Below, piece after piece: positions 26,387-36,000 of a stretch of DNA of 64,000 bases. The notes under the pieces were generated by a model. The model made no database searches. It was not told the origin of the DNA and worked only from the letters and a program-made list of their open reading frames with translations. The DNA is from Microbacterium sp. Root53 (GTDB taxonomy: Bacteria; Actinomycetota; Actinomycetes; Actinomycetales; Microbacteriaceae): NCBI RefSeq assembly GCF_001426925.1, contig NZ_LMFR01000012.1:283331-347330 (forward strand). Direction: 5' to 3'. Position 1 is the stretch's first letter. Each line of letters opens with the position of its first letter. The position numbers were made by a program, and so were the translations under genes.

Positions 26387-27541
26387 TCAGCGCAGCTTCT
26401 CGCCGGCCGCCCAGACCGACTCGGGGCGCAGCTCGACGTCGAGCAGCACGGCGTCGGCCGCGTAGCCCGGCTCGAGCGTGCCGAGCTCGTCGTCGAGGCC
26501 GAGCGTGCGGGCGGGGACGATCGTGAGCGCCCCGACGGCGTCCGGCAGCGGGATCCCCGCCTCGACCGCGCGGCGCAGCGCCTCGTCGAGCAGCAGAGTC
26601 GAGCCGGCGATCGCGTCGCCGTCCTTCAGCCGCGCGACGCCGTGGCGCACCACGACCGCGAGCGACCCGAGGATGTAGTCGCCGTCGGCCGCGCCGGCCG
26701 CCGCCATGGCGTCGGTGATGAGCGCGATACGGCCCGGCGCCGACGAGAACGCCATCGACACCACCTCGGGGTGCACGTGCACGCCGTCGTTGATGACCTC
26801 GAGGGTCACGTGGTCCGAGCTGATGGCGGCGACCACGGGACCGGGAGCCCGGTGGTGGATGCCGCGCATGCCGTTGAAGGCATGGGTCAGGATGGACGCG
26901 CCGCGGTCGAAAGCGGTGCGCGCGGTCTCGAGGTCCGCACCCGTGTGTCCCACGGCCGCGCGCACGCCCTCGGCCGTGAGGCGCTCGATCGCCTCGAGCG
27001 CGCCGGGGTGCTCCGGCGCGATCGTCAGCTGGCGCAGCGTGCCGTCGGCGGCCTCGAGGACGGCTTCGATCGCCTCGGCGTCGGCGCGGATCAGCAGGCG
27101 CGGGTCGTGCGCGCCGCGGAACTCGTCGTCGATGAACGGCCCCTCGGCGTGCGAGCCGAGCACGAGCGGGTCGGCCTTCGCGACGCGGGCGATGGCCTCG
27201 AGCCGCGCGGTGAGATCGGAGAGCGCCGCTGTCACGAGCGACAGCACGCTGCGCGTGGTGCCGTGCCGGCGGTGCACCGCGAGCGCGGCCTCGATCGCGT
27301 GGTCCTCGGCGATGTCGAACGCGAAGCCGCCCGCGCCGTGGCAGTGCAGGTCGATGAACCCGGGCGTGAGGGTGCGGCCCGATGCGTCCACGACCTCATC
27401 GGCGGGCTGCGCGCGCCAGCCGTCCCCGGTCCCGGTGGCGGCGACGCGGTCGTCCTCGAAGCGCACCCAGGCATCGGCGGTCTCGCCGCGGTGCGTGACC
27501 AGGCGCGCGGAGTGGATGACGGTGGCGGCGGGGGCGTTCAT
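26387..27541 (-). CDS. nagA: N-acetylglucosamine-6-phosphate deacetylase
   Basis: The 384-residue amidohydrolase has FIDLHCHGAGGFAFD (HxH metal motif), GSHAEGPFIDDEFRGAH (metal Glu and substrate binding), VGHTGAD, THAFNGMRGIHHR, and INDGVHVHPEVV and ALITDAMAAAG (catalytic Asp in TDA). It deacetylates GlcNAc-6-P in amino-sugar catabolism and cell-wall recycling. ATG at 27541 was chosen for GAGGA upstream. A TAAGCT -10 box and a perfect CGGTCTAGACCG palindrome lie in front of it, the latter matching the DasR-type operator of other actinobacteria. Confidence 0.95.
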   Translation of the reverse strand: MNAPAATVIHSARLVTHRGETADAWVRFEDDRVAATGTGDGWRAQPADEVVDASGRTLTPGFIDLHCHGAGGFAFDIAEDHAIEAALAVHRRHGTTRSVLSLVTAALSDLTARLEAIARVAKADPLVLGSHAEGPFIDDEFRGAHDPRLLIRADAEAIEAVLEAADGTLRQLTIAPEHPGALEAIERLTAEGVRAAVGHTGADLETARTAFDRGASILTHAFNGMRGIHHRAPGPVVAAISSDHVTLEVINDGVHVHPEVVSMAFSSAPGRIALITDAMAAAGAADGDYILGSLAVVVRHGVARLKDGDAIAGSTLLLDEALRRAVEAGIPLPDAVGALTIVPARTLGLDDELGTLEPGYAADAVLLDVELRPESVWAAGEKLR

Positions 27542-27563
27542 CGCGCGATCCTCACGACGTCCG

Positions 27564-27569
27564 AGCTTA
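27564..27569 (-). promoter_or_regulatory. nagA -10 box
   Basis: TAAGCT on the minus strand, 22 bases before the nagA ATG. The palindromic operator at 27579-27590 overlaps where its -35 would be. Confidence 0.45.
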
Positions 27570-27578
27570 GTGGAGGAC

Positions 27579-27590
27579 CGGTCTAGACCG
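27579..27590. promoter_or_regulatory. DasR-like operator (dre palindrome)
   Basis: CGGTCTAGACCG is a perfect 12-base palindrome. Its GGTCTAGACC core is the core of the streptomycete dre consensus bound by the GntR-family regulator DasR, which senses phosphorylated amino sugars. It sits over the predicted nagA -35 region and about 40 bases upstream of the divergent permease start, so it could repress both. No dasR gene is in the window. Confidence 0.75.
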
Positions 27591-27617
27591 CTTCCCCGCC
27601 GGGACACGTCGCTCGCC

Positions 27618-27623
27618 TACAAT
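27618..27623 (+). promoter_or_regulatory. -10 box of the APC permease gene
   Basis: TACAAT, a near-consensus -10, lies seven bases before the ATG at 27631, predicting a leaderless message. Confidence 0.6.
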
Positions 27624-27630
27624 CCGGCCC

Positions 27631-28908
27631 ATGAGCTCCTCCTCCCCCGCCCTCGCCCGCCGTCTCGGGCTGGGCGACGCGGTCGCGATCGGACTCGGCG
27701 CGATGGTCGGCGCCGGCGTGTTCTCCGCCTTCGCGCCCGCGGCCGCCGCGGCGGGCTCGTGGCTGCTCGCGGGGCTGGCGATCGCCGCCGTGGTGGCGTA
27801 CTGCAACGCGACCGCGTCGGCCCAGCTGGCGGCGGTTCACACCACGTCGGGCGGCACCTACGCCTACGGTCGCGCCGAGCTCGGCGCGTGGTGGGGCTAC
27901 GCGGCGGGCTGGTGCTTCGTGATCGGGAAGCTCGCGAGCTGCGCCGCGATGGCCATGACATTCGCGGCCTACGCGGCCCCGGCCGGCTGGGAGCGCCCCG
28001 TCGCGATCGCGGCCGTGGTGGCGCTCACGGGCGTCAATCTGCTGGGCGTCACGCGCACGGCGCTCGCGGCGAAGATCATCGTGACCGTCGCGCTGCTGGC
28101 GCTCGCGGTGGCGGTCGCGGCCGGCTTCGCGGCGCCGGCCGCGGCGGACGGCGCGTTCAGCGGCGACCTGCCGACCGGCGTGGGAGGCCTGCTCCAGTCC
28201 GCCGGCCTGCTGTTCTTCGCGTTCGCGGGGTACGCGCGCATCGCCACGATGGGCGAGGAGGTGCGGGATCCGGCGCGCATCATCCCGCGCGCGATCACGA
28301 TCGCGTTCCTCATCGCCCTCGCGGTGTACGCGCTGGTGGGCGCATCGCTGCTCGCGGCCCTGGGCTCTGCGGGCACCGCCGCGTCGGCCGCGCCGCTGTC
28401 GGACGCGGCCGCGGCGGCCGGATGGGGCTGGGCGGAGCCGGTCGTGCGGATCGGCGCGTCCGCGGCGTCGCTCGGCGCGCTGCTCGCGCTCATCGCCGGC
28501 ATCGGCCGCACGGGGCTCGCGATGGCGAGGGAGCACGACCTGCCGTCGTGGCTCTCGGCGATCCACCCGCGGTTCCACGTTCCGCACCGCATGGAGATCG
28601 CGGTCGGCGCGATCGTCGTGGCCGTCGTCGCGGTCGCAGACCTCCGCGGGGCGATCGGGTTCTCGTCCTTCGGCGTGCTGCTGTACTACCTGATCGCGAA
28701 CCTGTCCGCGTACCGCCAGCGCGCCGCCGTGCGCCGGTACCCGCGCTGGATGCAGGTGCTCGGCGCGATCGGATGCGTCGTGCTGGCCTTCACGCTGCCG
28801 TGGCAGAGCGTCGCCGCGGGGGCCGCGGTGGTCGCGATCGGCCTCGCTCTCCGCGCGATCCGGCTGATGCGCGAGCGCTCGCGCGCCGACGCGGGTCACG
28901 GCGACTGA
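27631..28908 (+). CDS. APC superfamily amino-acid/polyamine permease
   Basis: The 425-residue product has about 12 membrane helices. The first carries the APC signature GLGAMVGAGVFSAFAPAA (unwound helix with the substrate-binding GxG), and FFAFAGYARIATMGEEVRDP is the conserved helix 6/7 loop. It probably imports an amino acid or related cation by H+ symport or exchange. The leaderless ATG follows TACAAT. Shared control with nagA through the palindrome between them is possible. The stop is 13 bases before the Nudix gene. Confidence 0.88.
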   Translation: MSSSSPALARRLGLGDAVAIGLGAMVGAGVFSAFAPAAAAAGSWLLAGLAIAAVVAYCNATASAQLAAVHTTSGGTYAYGRAELGAWWGYAAGWCFVIGKLASCAAMAMTFAAYAAPAGWERPVAIAAVVALTGVNLLGVTRTALAAKIIVTVALLALAVAVAAGFAAPAAADGAFSGDLPTGVGGLLQSAGLLFFAFAGYARIATMGEEVRDPARIIPRAITIAFLIALAVYALVGASLLAALGSAGTAASAAPLSDAAAAAGWGWAEPVVRIGASAASLGALLALIAGIGRTGLAMAREHDLPSWLSAIHPRFHVPHRMEIAVGAIVVAVVAVADLRGAIGFSSFGVLLYYLIANLSAYRQRAAVRRYPRWMQVLGAIGCVVLAFTLPWQSVAAGAAVVAIGLALRAIRLMRERSRADAGHGD

Positions 28909-28921
28909 CAGGCTGGAGCCC

Positions 28922-29404
28922 ATGAGCGAGCGATACACCGAGGCCTACGCGGCGGCCCATGGGCGCTTCACCGTCATCCCCGCCGCCTACGTGTTCCTCC
29001 GCCGCGGCGACGAGGTCCTGCTGCAGCTGCGGGCGGGCACCGGCTACTACGACGCGCACTGGGCCGCCGGCGCGGCGGGTCACGTGGAGCGCGGCGAGTC
29101 CCTGCTCGCGGCCGCGGTGCGCGAGGCCGCGGAGGAGCTCGGCGTCGGCGTCGCGCCGGGCGACCTCGAGTTCCTCACGCTCGAGCACCGCACGGGAGAC
29201 GGCGCGGCGATCGACGAGCGGATCGACGTGTTCTTCGCGTGCGGCACGTGGACGGGCGAGCCCGCGCTGCAGGAGGACAAGGCGTCCGACCTGCGCTGGT
29301 TCCCGCTCGACGCGCTGCCGGACCCCGTCGTGCCGCACGAGCGCATCGTGCTGGACGCCTGGCGCGAGCGCGCGCTGCGGCCCATCATGCCGCTCGGCTT
29401 CTGA
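28922..29404 (+). CDS. Nudix hydrolase
   Basis: The 160-residue product contains the full Nudix box GHVERGESLLAAAVREAAEELGV (about residues 53-75; G, E, REAAEE and G positions all present). VIPAAYVFLRRGDEVLLQLR forms the first strands. The best matches by pattern are the small NUDIX enzymes with a WAAGAAGHVE lead-in. It hydrolyses a nucleoside diphosphate linked to X; the substrate is unknown. A CAGGCT box seven bases upstream overlaps the end of the permease gene, so it may have its own weak leaderless promoter or be read through. Confidence 0.92.
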   Translation: MSERYTEAYAAAHGRFTVIPAAYVFLRRGDEVLLQLRAGTGYYDAHWAAGAAGHVERGESLLAAAVREAAEELGVGVAPGDLEFLTLEHRTGDGAAIDERIDVFFACGTWTGEPALQEDKASDLRWFPLDALPDPVVPHERIVLDAWRERALRPIMPLGF

Positions 29405-29410
29405 GGCGGA

Positions 29411-30697
29411 TCAGCCCAGGGGCTTGAGCTCCAGCGACTCGCGCGTCGCGCCCGCGGCCACGCTCGCGTAGGCCGTGTAGCCGTCGGCCGTCGCACGGTC
29501 GAGCAGCCCCTTGAGGTTGCGGGTGCGCTGCTCGAGGCGCACGCGCGAGCCCTCGGCCACGAGCGCGGCCTTCAGCGCGAGCAGCTCGGCCACCGGCACG
29601 TCCTTGTCGTGCACCAGCACGACGGCCTCGGCGGTCTCCGCCCCGGCCGTCTCGACGAGGTCCACGATGCGCTCGAACCCGATCGAGAACCCGACCGCCG
29701 GCACGTCCTGACCCAGGAAGCGTCCGATCATGCCGTCGTAGCGTCCGCCGCCGCCCAGCGAATACGACACCGAGGGGTGTGCGAGCTCGAAGATCGTGCC
29801 CGTGTAGTAGCCCATGCCGCGCACGAGGAACGGGTCGAACTGCAGCGGGATCTCGCCGCCGCCGCGCGCCGCCGCGACGGCCTCTCCCACGCCGACGAGG
29901 TGGTCGACGATCTCGTCCGGGATGCCGCCGGGCAGCTTCGCGACGATCTGGTCCCGGCCGAACCGGGCCGGCGCCTCGGCGGCCGAGAGCCCGTTCAGGA
30001 ACCCCTCGAAGGCGTCCACGGCGCCGGCCGTCGCGCCGCGCTCGCGCAGCTCGGCCGCGACGCCGCCGGGACCGATCTTGTCGAGCTTGTCGATCGTGAT
30101 GAGCACGCCGGGGCGCTCCTCGGGCGCGAAGCCGAACGCCTCGAGCATGGCGTCGAGCGCGCGGCGGTCGTTGATCCGCACGGTCGCGCCCTCGAGCGAG
30201 AGCGCGGCGAGCGTGTCGAGCGACGCGACGATCAGCTCGGCCTCGGCGCGCGCGGACGCGTCGCCGATGATGTCGATGTCGCACTGCATGAACTGCCGGT
30301 AGCGCCCCTTCTGGGGACGCTCCGCGCGCCACACGGGCGCGATCTGGATGGACCGGAACACGGTGGGCAGCTCGCCGCGGTTCGTGGCGTAGAACCGGGC
30401 GAGGGGCACCGTGAGGTCGTAGCGCAGGCCCAGGTCGGTCAGCTTCGCGGGGTCGTCCGCGGCGTGCCGGATCGCGTCGGCGTCGAGACCGCGACGCAGG
30501 ATGTTGAACGCGAGCTTCTCGTTGTCGCCGCCGATGCCGGCGTGCAGGCGCGCGTACTCCTCCATGACGGGCGTCTCGATCTCGTCGAACCCGTGGGCGC
30601 GGTAGCGCTCGCGGATCACGGCGAGCACGCGCTCGCGTCGGGCCTTGTCAGCGGGGAGGAAGTCGCGCATGCCGCGCGGGGCGTTCACAGCAGCCAT
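29411..30697 (-). CDS. hisS: Histidine-tRNA ligase
   Basis: The 428-residue class II synthetase has motif 2 (FRSIQIAPVWRAERPQKGR with catalytic Arg), the HisA peptide LVRGMGYYTGTIFE and the SLGGGGRYDGMI block. The C-terminal anticodon-binding domain runs from about residue 330 (VVLVHDKDVPVA onward). The HisB-type YDLTVPLARF is also seen. ATG start. It is 15 bases downstream of mazG on the same strand, so probably co-transcribed with it. Confidence 0.96.
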   Translation of the reverse strand: MAAVNAPRGMRDFLPADKARRERVLAVIRERYRAHGFDEIETPVMEEYARLHAGIGGDNEKLAFNILRRGLDADAIRHAADDPAKLTDLGLRYDLTVPLARFYATNRGELPTVFRSIQIAPVWRAERPQKGRYRQFMQCDIDIIGDASARAEAELIVASLDTLAALSLEGATVRINDRRALDAMLEAFGFAPEERPGVLITIDKLDKIGPGGVAAELRERGATAGAVDAFEGFLNGLSAAEAPARFGRDQIVAKLPGGIPDEIVDHLVGVGEAVAAARGGGEIPLQFDPFLVRGMGYYTGTIFELAHPSVSYSLGGGGRYDGMIGRFLGQDVPAVGFSIGFERIVDLVETAGAETAEAVVLVHDKDVPVAELLALKAALVAEGSRVRLEQRTRNLKGLLDRATADGYTAYASVAAGATRESLELKPLG

Positions 30698-30712
30698 AGG
30701 GAAGCAATTCTC

Positions 30713-31369
30713 TCAGGATTCCCGCTCGCGGATCTCCGCCTCCAGCGCGCGGAGGCGCTCGCGGAGGGCGCGCTCGGCGTCCCAGCCGTTCGCGCGGGCC
30801 GCGGCCGCCAGCGTGAGAAGCAGGTCGCCCAGCTCCTCCTCGCTCTCCGGCACCGCGCCGACCTCGGCCGCGTCGTGCACGGCCACGGCGATCTCGTCGC
30901 CCGCGCCGACCTGGGCGGCCTTGCCGACCAGCTTCTGCGCGAGGGCCAGCGAGGGCATCGAGCGGGCGACGCCGTCCAGCACGCTGAGGCGCTGCCGCTT
31001 CTCGGCGGCCTTTGCCGCGTTCCACAGCTCGAGAACGCGCTCGGGCGTCTCGGCCGTCTCCCCCGCGAACACGTGGGGGTGCCGCCGCACCATCTTCTCG
31101 ACGAGCGTCGCCGCCACGTCGTCGATGTCGAACGGCTCGGCCGCGTCGCGCGAGGCGATCTCGGCGTGGAACAGCACCTGCCACAGCAGGTCGCCGAGTT
31201 CCTCGCGCAGATCGCCGCGGCCACCGGCCTCGATCGCGTCGATCAGCTCGTGGCTCTCCTCGATCAGATACGGGACGAGGGCGCGGTGGTCGATGCCCTG
31301 CGTCCAGACGCAGCGATCGCGCACCGTGCGCATCGTCTCGACCGCCTGCCGCAGCGCGTCCGCCGTCAT
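30713..31369 (-). CDS. mazG: MazG nucleoside triphosphate pyrophosphohydrolase
   Basis: The 218-residue product has the MazG Mg-binding motif: EESHELIDAIE (EExxE) followed by REELGDLLWQVLFHAEIA (ExxD). A second degenerate MazG repeat (EEELGDLLLTLAAAARA) lies in the C-terminal half. It hydrolyses NTPs to NMP and PPi and is a house-cleaning enzyme. The predicted tetra-repeat domain is complete, though shorter than E. coli MazG. ATG at 31369 was preferred for its GGTGAGG upstream; a GTG at 31396 is the alternative. Gene order with mfd and eno parallels M. tuberculosis. Confidence 0.92.
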   Translation of the reverse strand: MTADALRQAVETMRTVRDRCVWTQGIDHRALVPYLIEESHELIDAIEAGGRGDLREELGDLLWQVLFHAEIASRDAAEPFDIDDVAATLVEKMVRRHPHVFAGETAETPERVLELWNAAKAAEKRQRLSVLDGVARSMPSLALAQKLVGKAAQVGAGDEIAVAVHDAAEVGAVPESEEELGDLLLTLAAAARANGWDAERALRERLRALEAEIRERES

Positions 31370-31406
31370 CCCCTCACCTTCCGCTCGGCCGCCCACGAGG
31401 CGCCCG

Positions 31407-32567
31407 TCACGATGATGCCGCGTTCAGGCGGTGATGGCGCGCGCGCAGCGACACGATGACGCCCGACAGCACGAGCGCGATGAGGGAGCCGCCGAGCACG
31501 CCGAGGATGGCCTGATCCCGGATGGCGTCGGACTCGGCGTACGCGAGGTTCGCCAGCAGCAGCGACACCGTGAAGCCGATCCCGCCCAGCGTGCCGGCCG
31601 CGACGAGGTCGGGCAGCGCGATGGTCGGCGCCGTGCCGCGCGGGCGCATCCGCATGGCGAGCCAGCCGAACAGCGTGATGCCGAGGATCTTGCCGACCGG
31701 CAGGGCGACCAGGATGCCCCACAGGGCCGGGGACAGCTCCGACGGCCTCACCTGCGGGATGACGACCAGCGCCGCCACGAAGGCGAACAGGGGCAGGATC
31801 GCGCCGTTGATCCACGGCTCGAGGACGTGCCGCGCACGCATGCCGGGGCTCTGCTGGACCGCGAGCCCCAGCAGGACGCCCGCGATCGTGGCGTGCACGC
31901 CCGACAGCAGCACGAAGACCCACGCGGCCACCGCGACGACGATCATGGCCGCGACGATCGCGACGCGCGCGCCACGGCTGCCGGCGTCCAGGCGGCTCAG
32001 CACCGCGAACACCACGACCAGCACGATCCCGATCGCGAGCAGGCCGAGATCCACGTCGTGCGCGAACAGCACCGCGATGAAGACGATTCCGACGATGTCG
32101 TCGATGATCGCGAGCGCGAGCAGGAAGATCCGCACGGGCGACGGCAGGCCCTTGCCGAACACGGCCAGCACGCCGAGGGCGAACGCGATGTCGGTCGCGG
32201 TGGGCACGGGCCATCCGTCGCGGGTCGCCGGGTCTCCTCCCGCGAACAGCAGGAAGACCGCGATCGGCACGATCACGCCGCCCGCCGCGGCGATCGCGGG
32301 CTGCAGCGCCTTGCGCACGCTCGACAGCTCACCCGTCGTCAGCTCGTACTGCAGCTCGACCGCGACCCCGAAGAAGAAGATCGCGAGGAGGCCGTCCGAC
32401 ACCCAGTGCGCGAGCGACAGGTCGAGCGGCGTGCCCGGGATCGCCAGGTGCGCGTGGCTCAGGTCCAGCACGGCCGGGCCGAACGGCAGGTTCGCGAACA
32501 GCAGGCCGAGGGCCGCGGCGGCCAGCAGCAGGACGGCGGGGAATCGCTCGGAGCGGAGCAGCTTCAT
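31407..32567 (-). CDS. nhaA: Na+/H+ antiporter NhaA
   Basis: The 386-residue product has about 12 membrane helices. It carries the family motifs FFFGVAVELQYELTTGEL, GWPVPTATDIAFALGVL (helix IV) and LLALAIIDDIVGIVFIAVLF, whose paired aspartates are the ion-binding site (D163/D164 in E. coli). GIGFTVSLLLANLAY is helix XI. It exchanges Na+ (or Li+) for protons to control pH and sodium. ATG start, with AAAGG eight bases upstream. Confidence 0.95.
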   Translation of the reverse strand: MKLLRSERFPAVLLLAAAALGLLFANLPFGPAVLDLSHAHLAIPGTPLDLSLAHWVSDGLLAIFFFGVAVELQYELTTGELSSVRKALQPAIAAAGGVIVPIAVFLLFAGGDPATRDGWPVPTATDIAFALGVLAVFGKGLPSPVRIFLLALAIIDDIVGIVFIAVLFAHDVDLGLLAIGIVLVVVFAVLSRLDAGSRGARVAIVAAMIVVAVAAWVFVLLSGVHATIAGVLLGLAVQQSPGMRARHVLEPWINGAILPLFAFVAALVVIPQVRPSELSPALWGILVALPVGKILGITLFGWLAMRMRPRGTAPTIALPDLVAAGTLGGIGFTVSLLLANLAYAESDAIRDQAILGVLGGSLIALVLSGVIVSLRARHHRLNAASS

Positions 32568-32681
32568 GTGTGCCTTTCGTCGCCCGTCATCCGCTGACGG
32601 ATCATGCGGGCGGGATCGCCGGTTCAGAGGACGGACGCTCGTCCGCCGCCGACCAGACTTCCCGGCACACCGCGATCCAGC

Positions 32682-33020
32682 CTACCGGGCGTCGTCGGGG
32701 CGCGCGGCGAGCACGTCGTGCTGCTCCGGATGGCGCTCGAGCCAGCCCTGCACGAAGGTGCAGACCGGCACGATCTTCACGCCGCGCTCGCGCGCGTCCG
32801 CGAACGCGTGGGTCGCCAGGCGTCCGCCGATCCCGTGGCCCGAGTACTCCTCCCAAACGACCGTGTGCAGCAGCGTGCGCGTTCCCTCGCCGTCCTCGTA
32901 GACGAGGACGCCGGCGAGCGCGCCGTGCGGGTTCTGCGCGTCGCTGAAGTGGGCCTCGTAGCGGGTGTGCTCCGCGTTGTCGGACACGACGATGTCGGGC
33001 TCGGGCTGCGACTCGGTCAT
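32682..33020 (-). CDS. Small GNAT-family N-acetyltransferase
   Basis: The 112-residue product has the compact GNAT fold of the YidJ/COG2388 type. TRYEAHFSDAQNPHGALAGVLVY forms the first strands, HTVVWEEYSGHGIGGRLATHAFADARERG carries the acetyl-CoA-binding GxGIGxRL loop (here GHGIGGRL), and VPVCTFVQGWLERHPE is the terminal FVxxYxxxHPE-like motif of this group. The acceptor is unknown. The first ATG after a poor ribosome site was chosen; an ATG nine bases upstream is possible. Confidence 0.88.
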   Translation of the reverse strand: MTESQPEPDIVVSDNAEHTRYEAHFSDAQNPHGALAGVLVYEDGEGTRTLLHTVVWEEYSGHGIGGRLATHAFADARERGVKIVPVCTFVQGWLERHPEQHDVLAARPDDAR

Positions 33021-33063
33021 GACGTCCATCCAACCGGTGGGCCGGTGCGGGCTCAACCCCCGG

Positions 33064-36000
33064 TCACGATCCCGTGGCCGCGTCCTCCTTCTTCGCCGCG
33101 GGGAAGGTCGCGTCCAGCAGCTGGGCGACCCACGCCAGCAGGTCGGCGTCGCCCAGCGGCTCGCCGCCCGCGGTCGGCATCGGCACGACCATGGCCTCGC
33201 CGCCCGCCAGCAGCTTGGCGCCCGGGTACAGGCGCTGCAGCCGCACGCGCATCGAGTCGGGGAGCTGCGCGGGCGCGATCCGCAGGTTGCGGCCCATCGC
33301 GACGACGTCCGTCAGCCCGGCCTGCGCGGCGCGGCGGCGCAGGCGCGCGACCGCGATCAGCCCGTCGACCTCGGGCGGCGGCGCGCCGTAGCGGTCGGCG
33401 AGCTCCTCGATCACGAGGTCGATCGCGTCGTCCTTGGCGGTCGCCGTGGCCGCGGCCGAGAGCTTCTGATAGGCCTCGAGGCGCAGGCGCTCGGCGTCGA
33501 TGTACGACTCGGGCAGGCGCGCCTCGACCGGCAGCTCGAGCCGCAGCTCGACCGGGCCCTCGGTCTCCTCGCCGCGGAACGTCGCGACGGCCTCGCCGAT
33601 CATCCGGAGGTACAGGTCGAACCCGACGCCCGCGATGTGACCGGCCTGCTCGGCGCCCAGCAGGTTGCCCGCGCCGCGCAGCTCGAGGTCCTTCATCGCG
33701 ACCTGGATGCCCGACCCGAGGTCGTTGTGGACCGCGATCGTCTGCAGCCGGTCCGCGGCGGTCTCGCTCAGCGGCTTGCTCTCGTCGTACACGAAGTACG
33801 CGTAGGCGCGCTCGCGCCCGCGGCCCACGCGGCCGCGGAGCTGGTGCAGCTGCGCGAGGCCGTACTTGTCGGCGCGGTCGATGATGATCGTGTTCGCGTT
33901 CGCGATGTCGATGCCGGTCTCGATGATGGTCGTGCAGACCAGCACGTCGAACTTGCGCTCCCAGAAGTCGTCGACGACCTGCTCGAGCTGGTGCTCGCCC
34001 ATCTTGCCGTGCGCCACGGCGATGCGGGCGTCCGGCACCAGCTCGGCGAGGTGAGCGGCGACCGAGTTGATCGACGTGACGCGGTTGTGCACGTAGAACA
34101 CCTGGCCCTCGCGCAGCAGCTCGCGCCGGATGGCGGCCGCGATCTGCTTGTCGTTGCGGGGGCCGACATACGACAGGATCGGATGCCGGTCCTCGGGCGG
34201 GGTCGCGAGCGTCGACATCTCGCGGATGCCGGTGACGGCCATCTCGAGCGTGCGCGGGATCGGCGTCGCCGACATCGCGAGGATGTCGACGTTCGTCTTG
34301 AGCTTCTTGAGCTGGTCCTTGTGCTCGACGCCGAAGCGCTGCTCCTCGTCGATGATCATGAGGCCGAGGTCCTTGAACGCCACCTGCTCCGTGAGGATCC
34401 GGTGCGTGCCGATCACCATGTCGACCGTGCCGTCGGCGAGGCCCTGCACGACCTGGCGCGCCTCCTTGTCGGTCTGGAAGCGGGAGAGGGCCTTGACCGT
34501 CACGGGGAACCCTGCGAAGCGCTCGGTGAACGTCTCGAGGTGCTGCTTGACCAGCAGGGTGGTCGGCACGAGCATCGCGACCTGCTTGCCGTCCTGGATC
34601 GCCTTGAACGCGGCGCGCACGGCGACCTCGGTCTTGCCGAAGCCGACGTCGCCCGACAGCAGCCGGTCCATCGGGACGGGCCGCTCCATGTCGCGCTTGA
34701 TCTCGTCGATCGTCTGCAGCTGATCCGGCGTCTCGGCGAACGGGAACGCCTCCTCCAGTTCGCGCTGCCACGGCGTGTCCGGGCCGAACGCGTGCCCCTT
34801 GGCCGCCATGCGCGCCGAGTAGAGCTTGACGAGCTCGACCGCGATGTCGCGGACCGCCCGGCGCGCGCGCCCCTTGGCCTGGGCCCAGTCGCTGCCGCCC
34901 ATCTTCGACAGGGTCGGCGCCTCGCCGCCCACGTACTTCGAGAGCAGGTCGAGCTGATCGGTCGGCACGAACAGCTTGTCGCCGGGATATCCGCGCTTGG
35001 ACGGCGCGTACTCCAGCACCAGGTAGTCGCGCGTCGATTTGGTCGCGTTGCGGCCGCCGCTGGAGACGACGCGCTGCGTCATCTCGACGAACCGGCCGAT
35101 GCCGTGCGTGGCGTGGACGACGTAGTCGCCCGTCTTGAGCTGCAGCGGATCGACGACGTTGCGCCGCCGCGAAGCCAGCTTCTTGACGACGCGGGCGTCG
35201 CCGCCGATCGTGCGGCCGTAGAACTCGCTCTCGGTGAGCACCGCGAGCCGCGCCTCGTCCGACTCGAAGCCGCGCTCGATGCCCGCGACCGCGAGCGTCG
35301 CGACGCCGGGCTCCGGCGCGTCCGCGAGGCTCTCGACCAGGCGGGCGGCGAGGCCGCGGTCGGCGAGCACGTCCCGCGCGCGCTCCACGAGACCCACGCC
35401 GTTCGCGGCGATCACGACGCGCCAGCCCTCCGCGAGGCGGCGGGCGACGTGGTCGACCGCGCCGTCGATGCTGCCCTGGAACGACGGGACGGCCGCGCCG
35501 CGGATCCGGATGGCGGTGCCCGCATCCGGGGCGATCGTCACGCCGTCGTCCGCGAGCGCGTCCAGCTCGGCCGCGGTGTCGGCCGCGCCGGAGTCGAACG
35601 GGCTGAGGGTCCACCAGACGCCGCCGCGCTCGCGGACGTCGTCGTGGAGGCGGGAGATCGTGAGGAAGTCGCCCGAGTCGAGGTTGACCGGGGCGCGGGC
35701 GCCGCTCGTGGCCGCGCTCCACGCGGCTTCGAGGAACTCGCGGTTCGTCTCGCCGAGCGTGAGCGCGCGCGAGACCGCGCGCTCGGGGTCGACGAGCGCG
35801 ACCGCGGCGCCCTCGGGAAGATACGAGGCCAGCGAGACGAGCTCGTCCGTGACGACCGGTGTGAGGGACTCCATCCCCTCCACCGGGATGCCCTCGGACA
35901 TCTTCTCGAGCATCTGCGCGATGCCCGGGAACTCGTGCTGCAGCTGCCGCGCACGGGCGCGCACATCCGCCGTCAGCAGCAGCTCGCGGCTCGGCACGAG

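Noticed and set aside
32568..32681. A sodium-sensing (DUF1646/nhaA-type) riboswitch before nhaA.
   Set aside because: The leader is only about 110 bases and I could not build the expected multi-stem fold or conserved core by eye.
33033..33046. A terminator between the GNAT gene and mfd.
   Set aside because: ACCGG-N4-CCGGT is a 5-bp stem with no T-run, too weak to claim.
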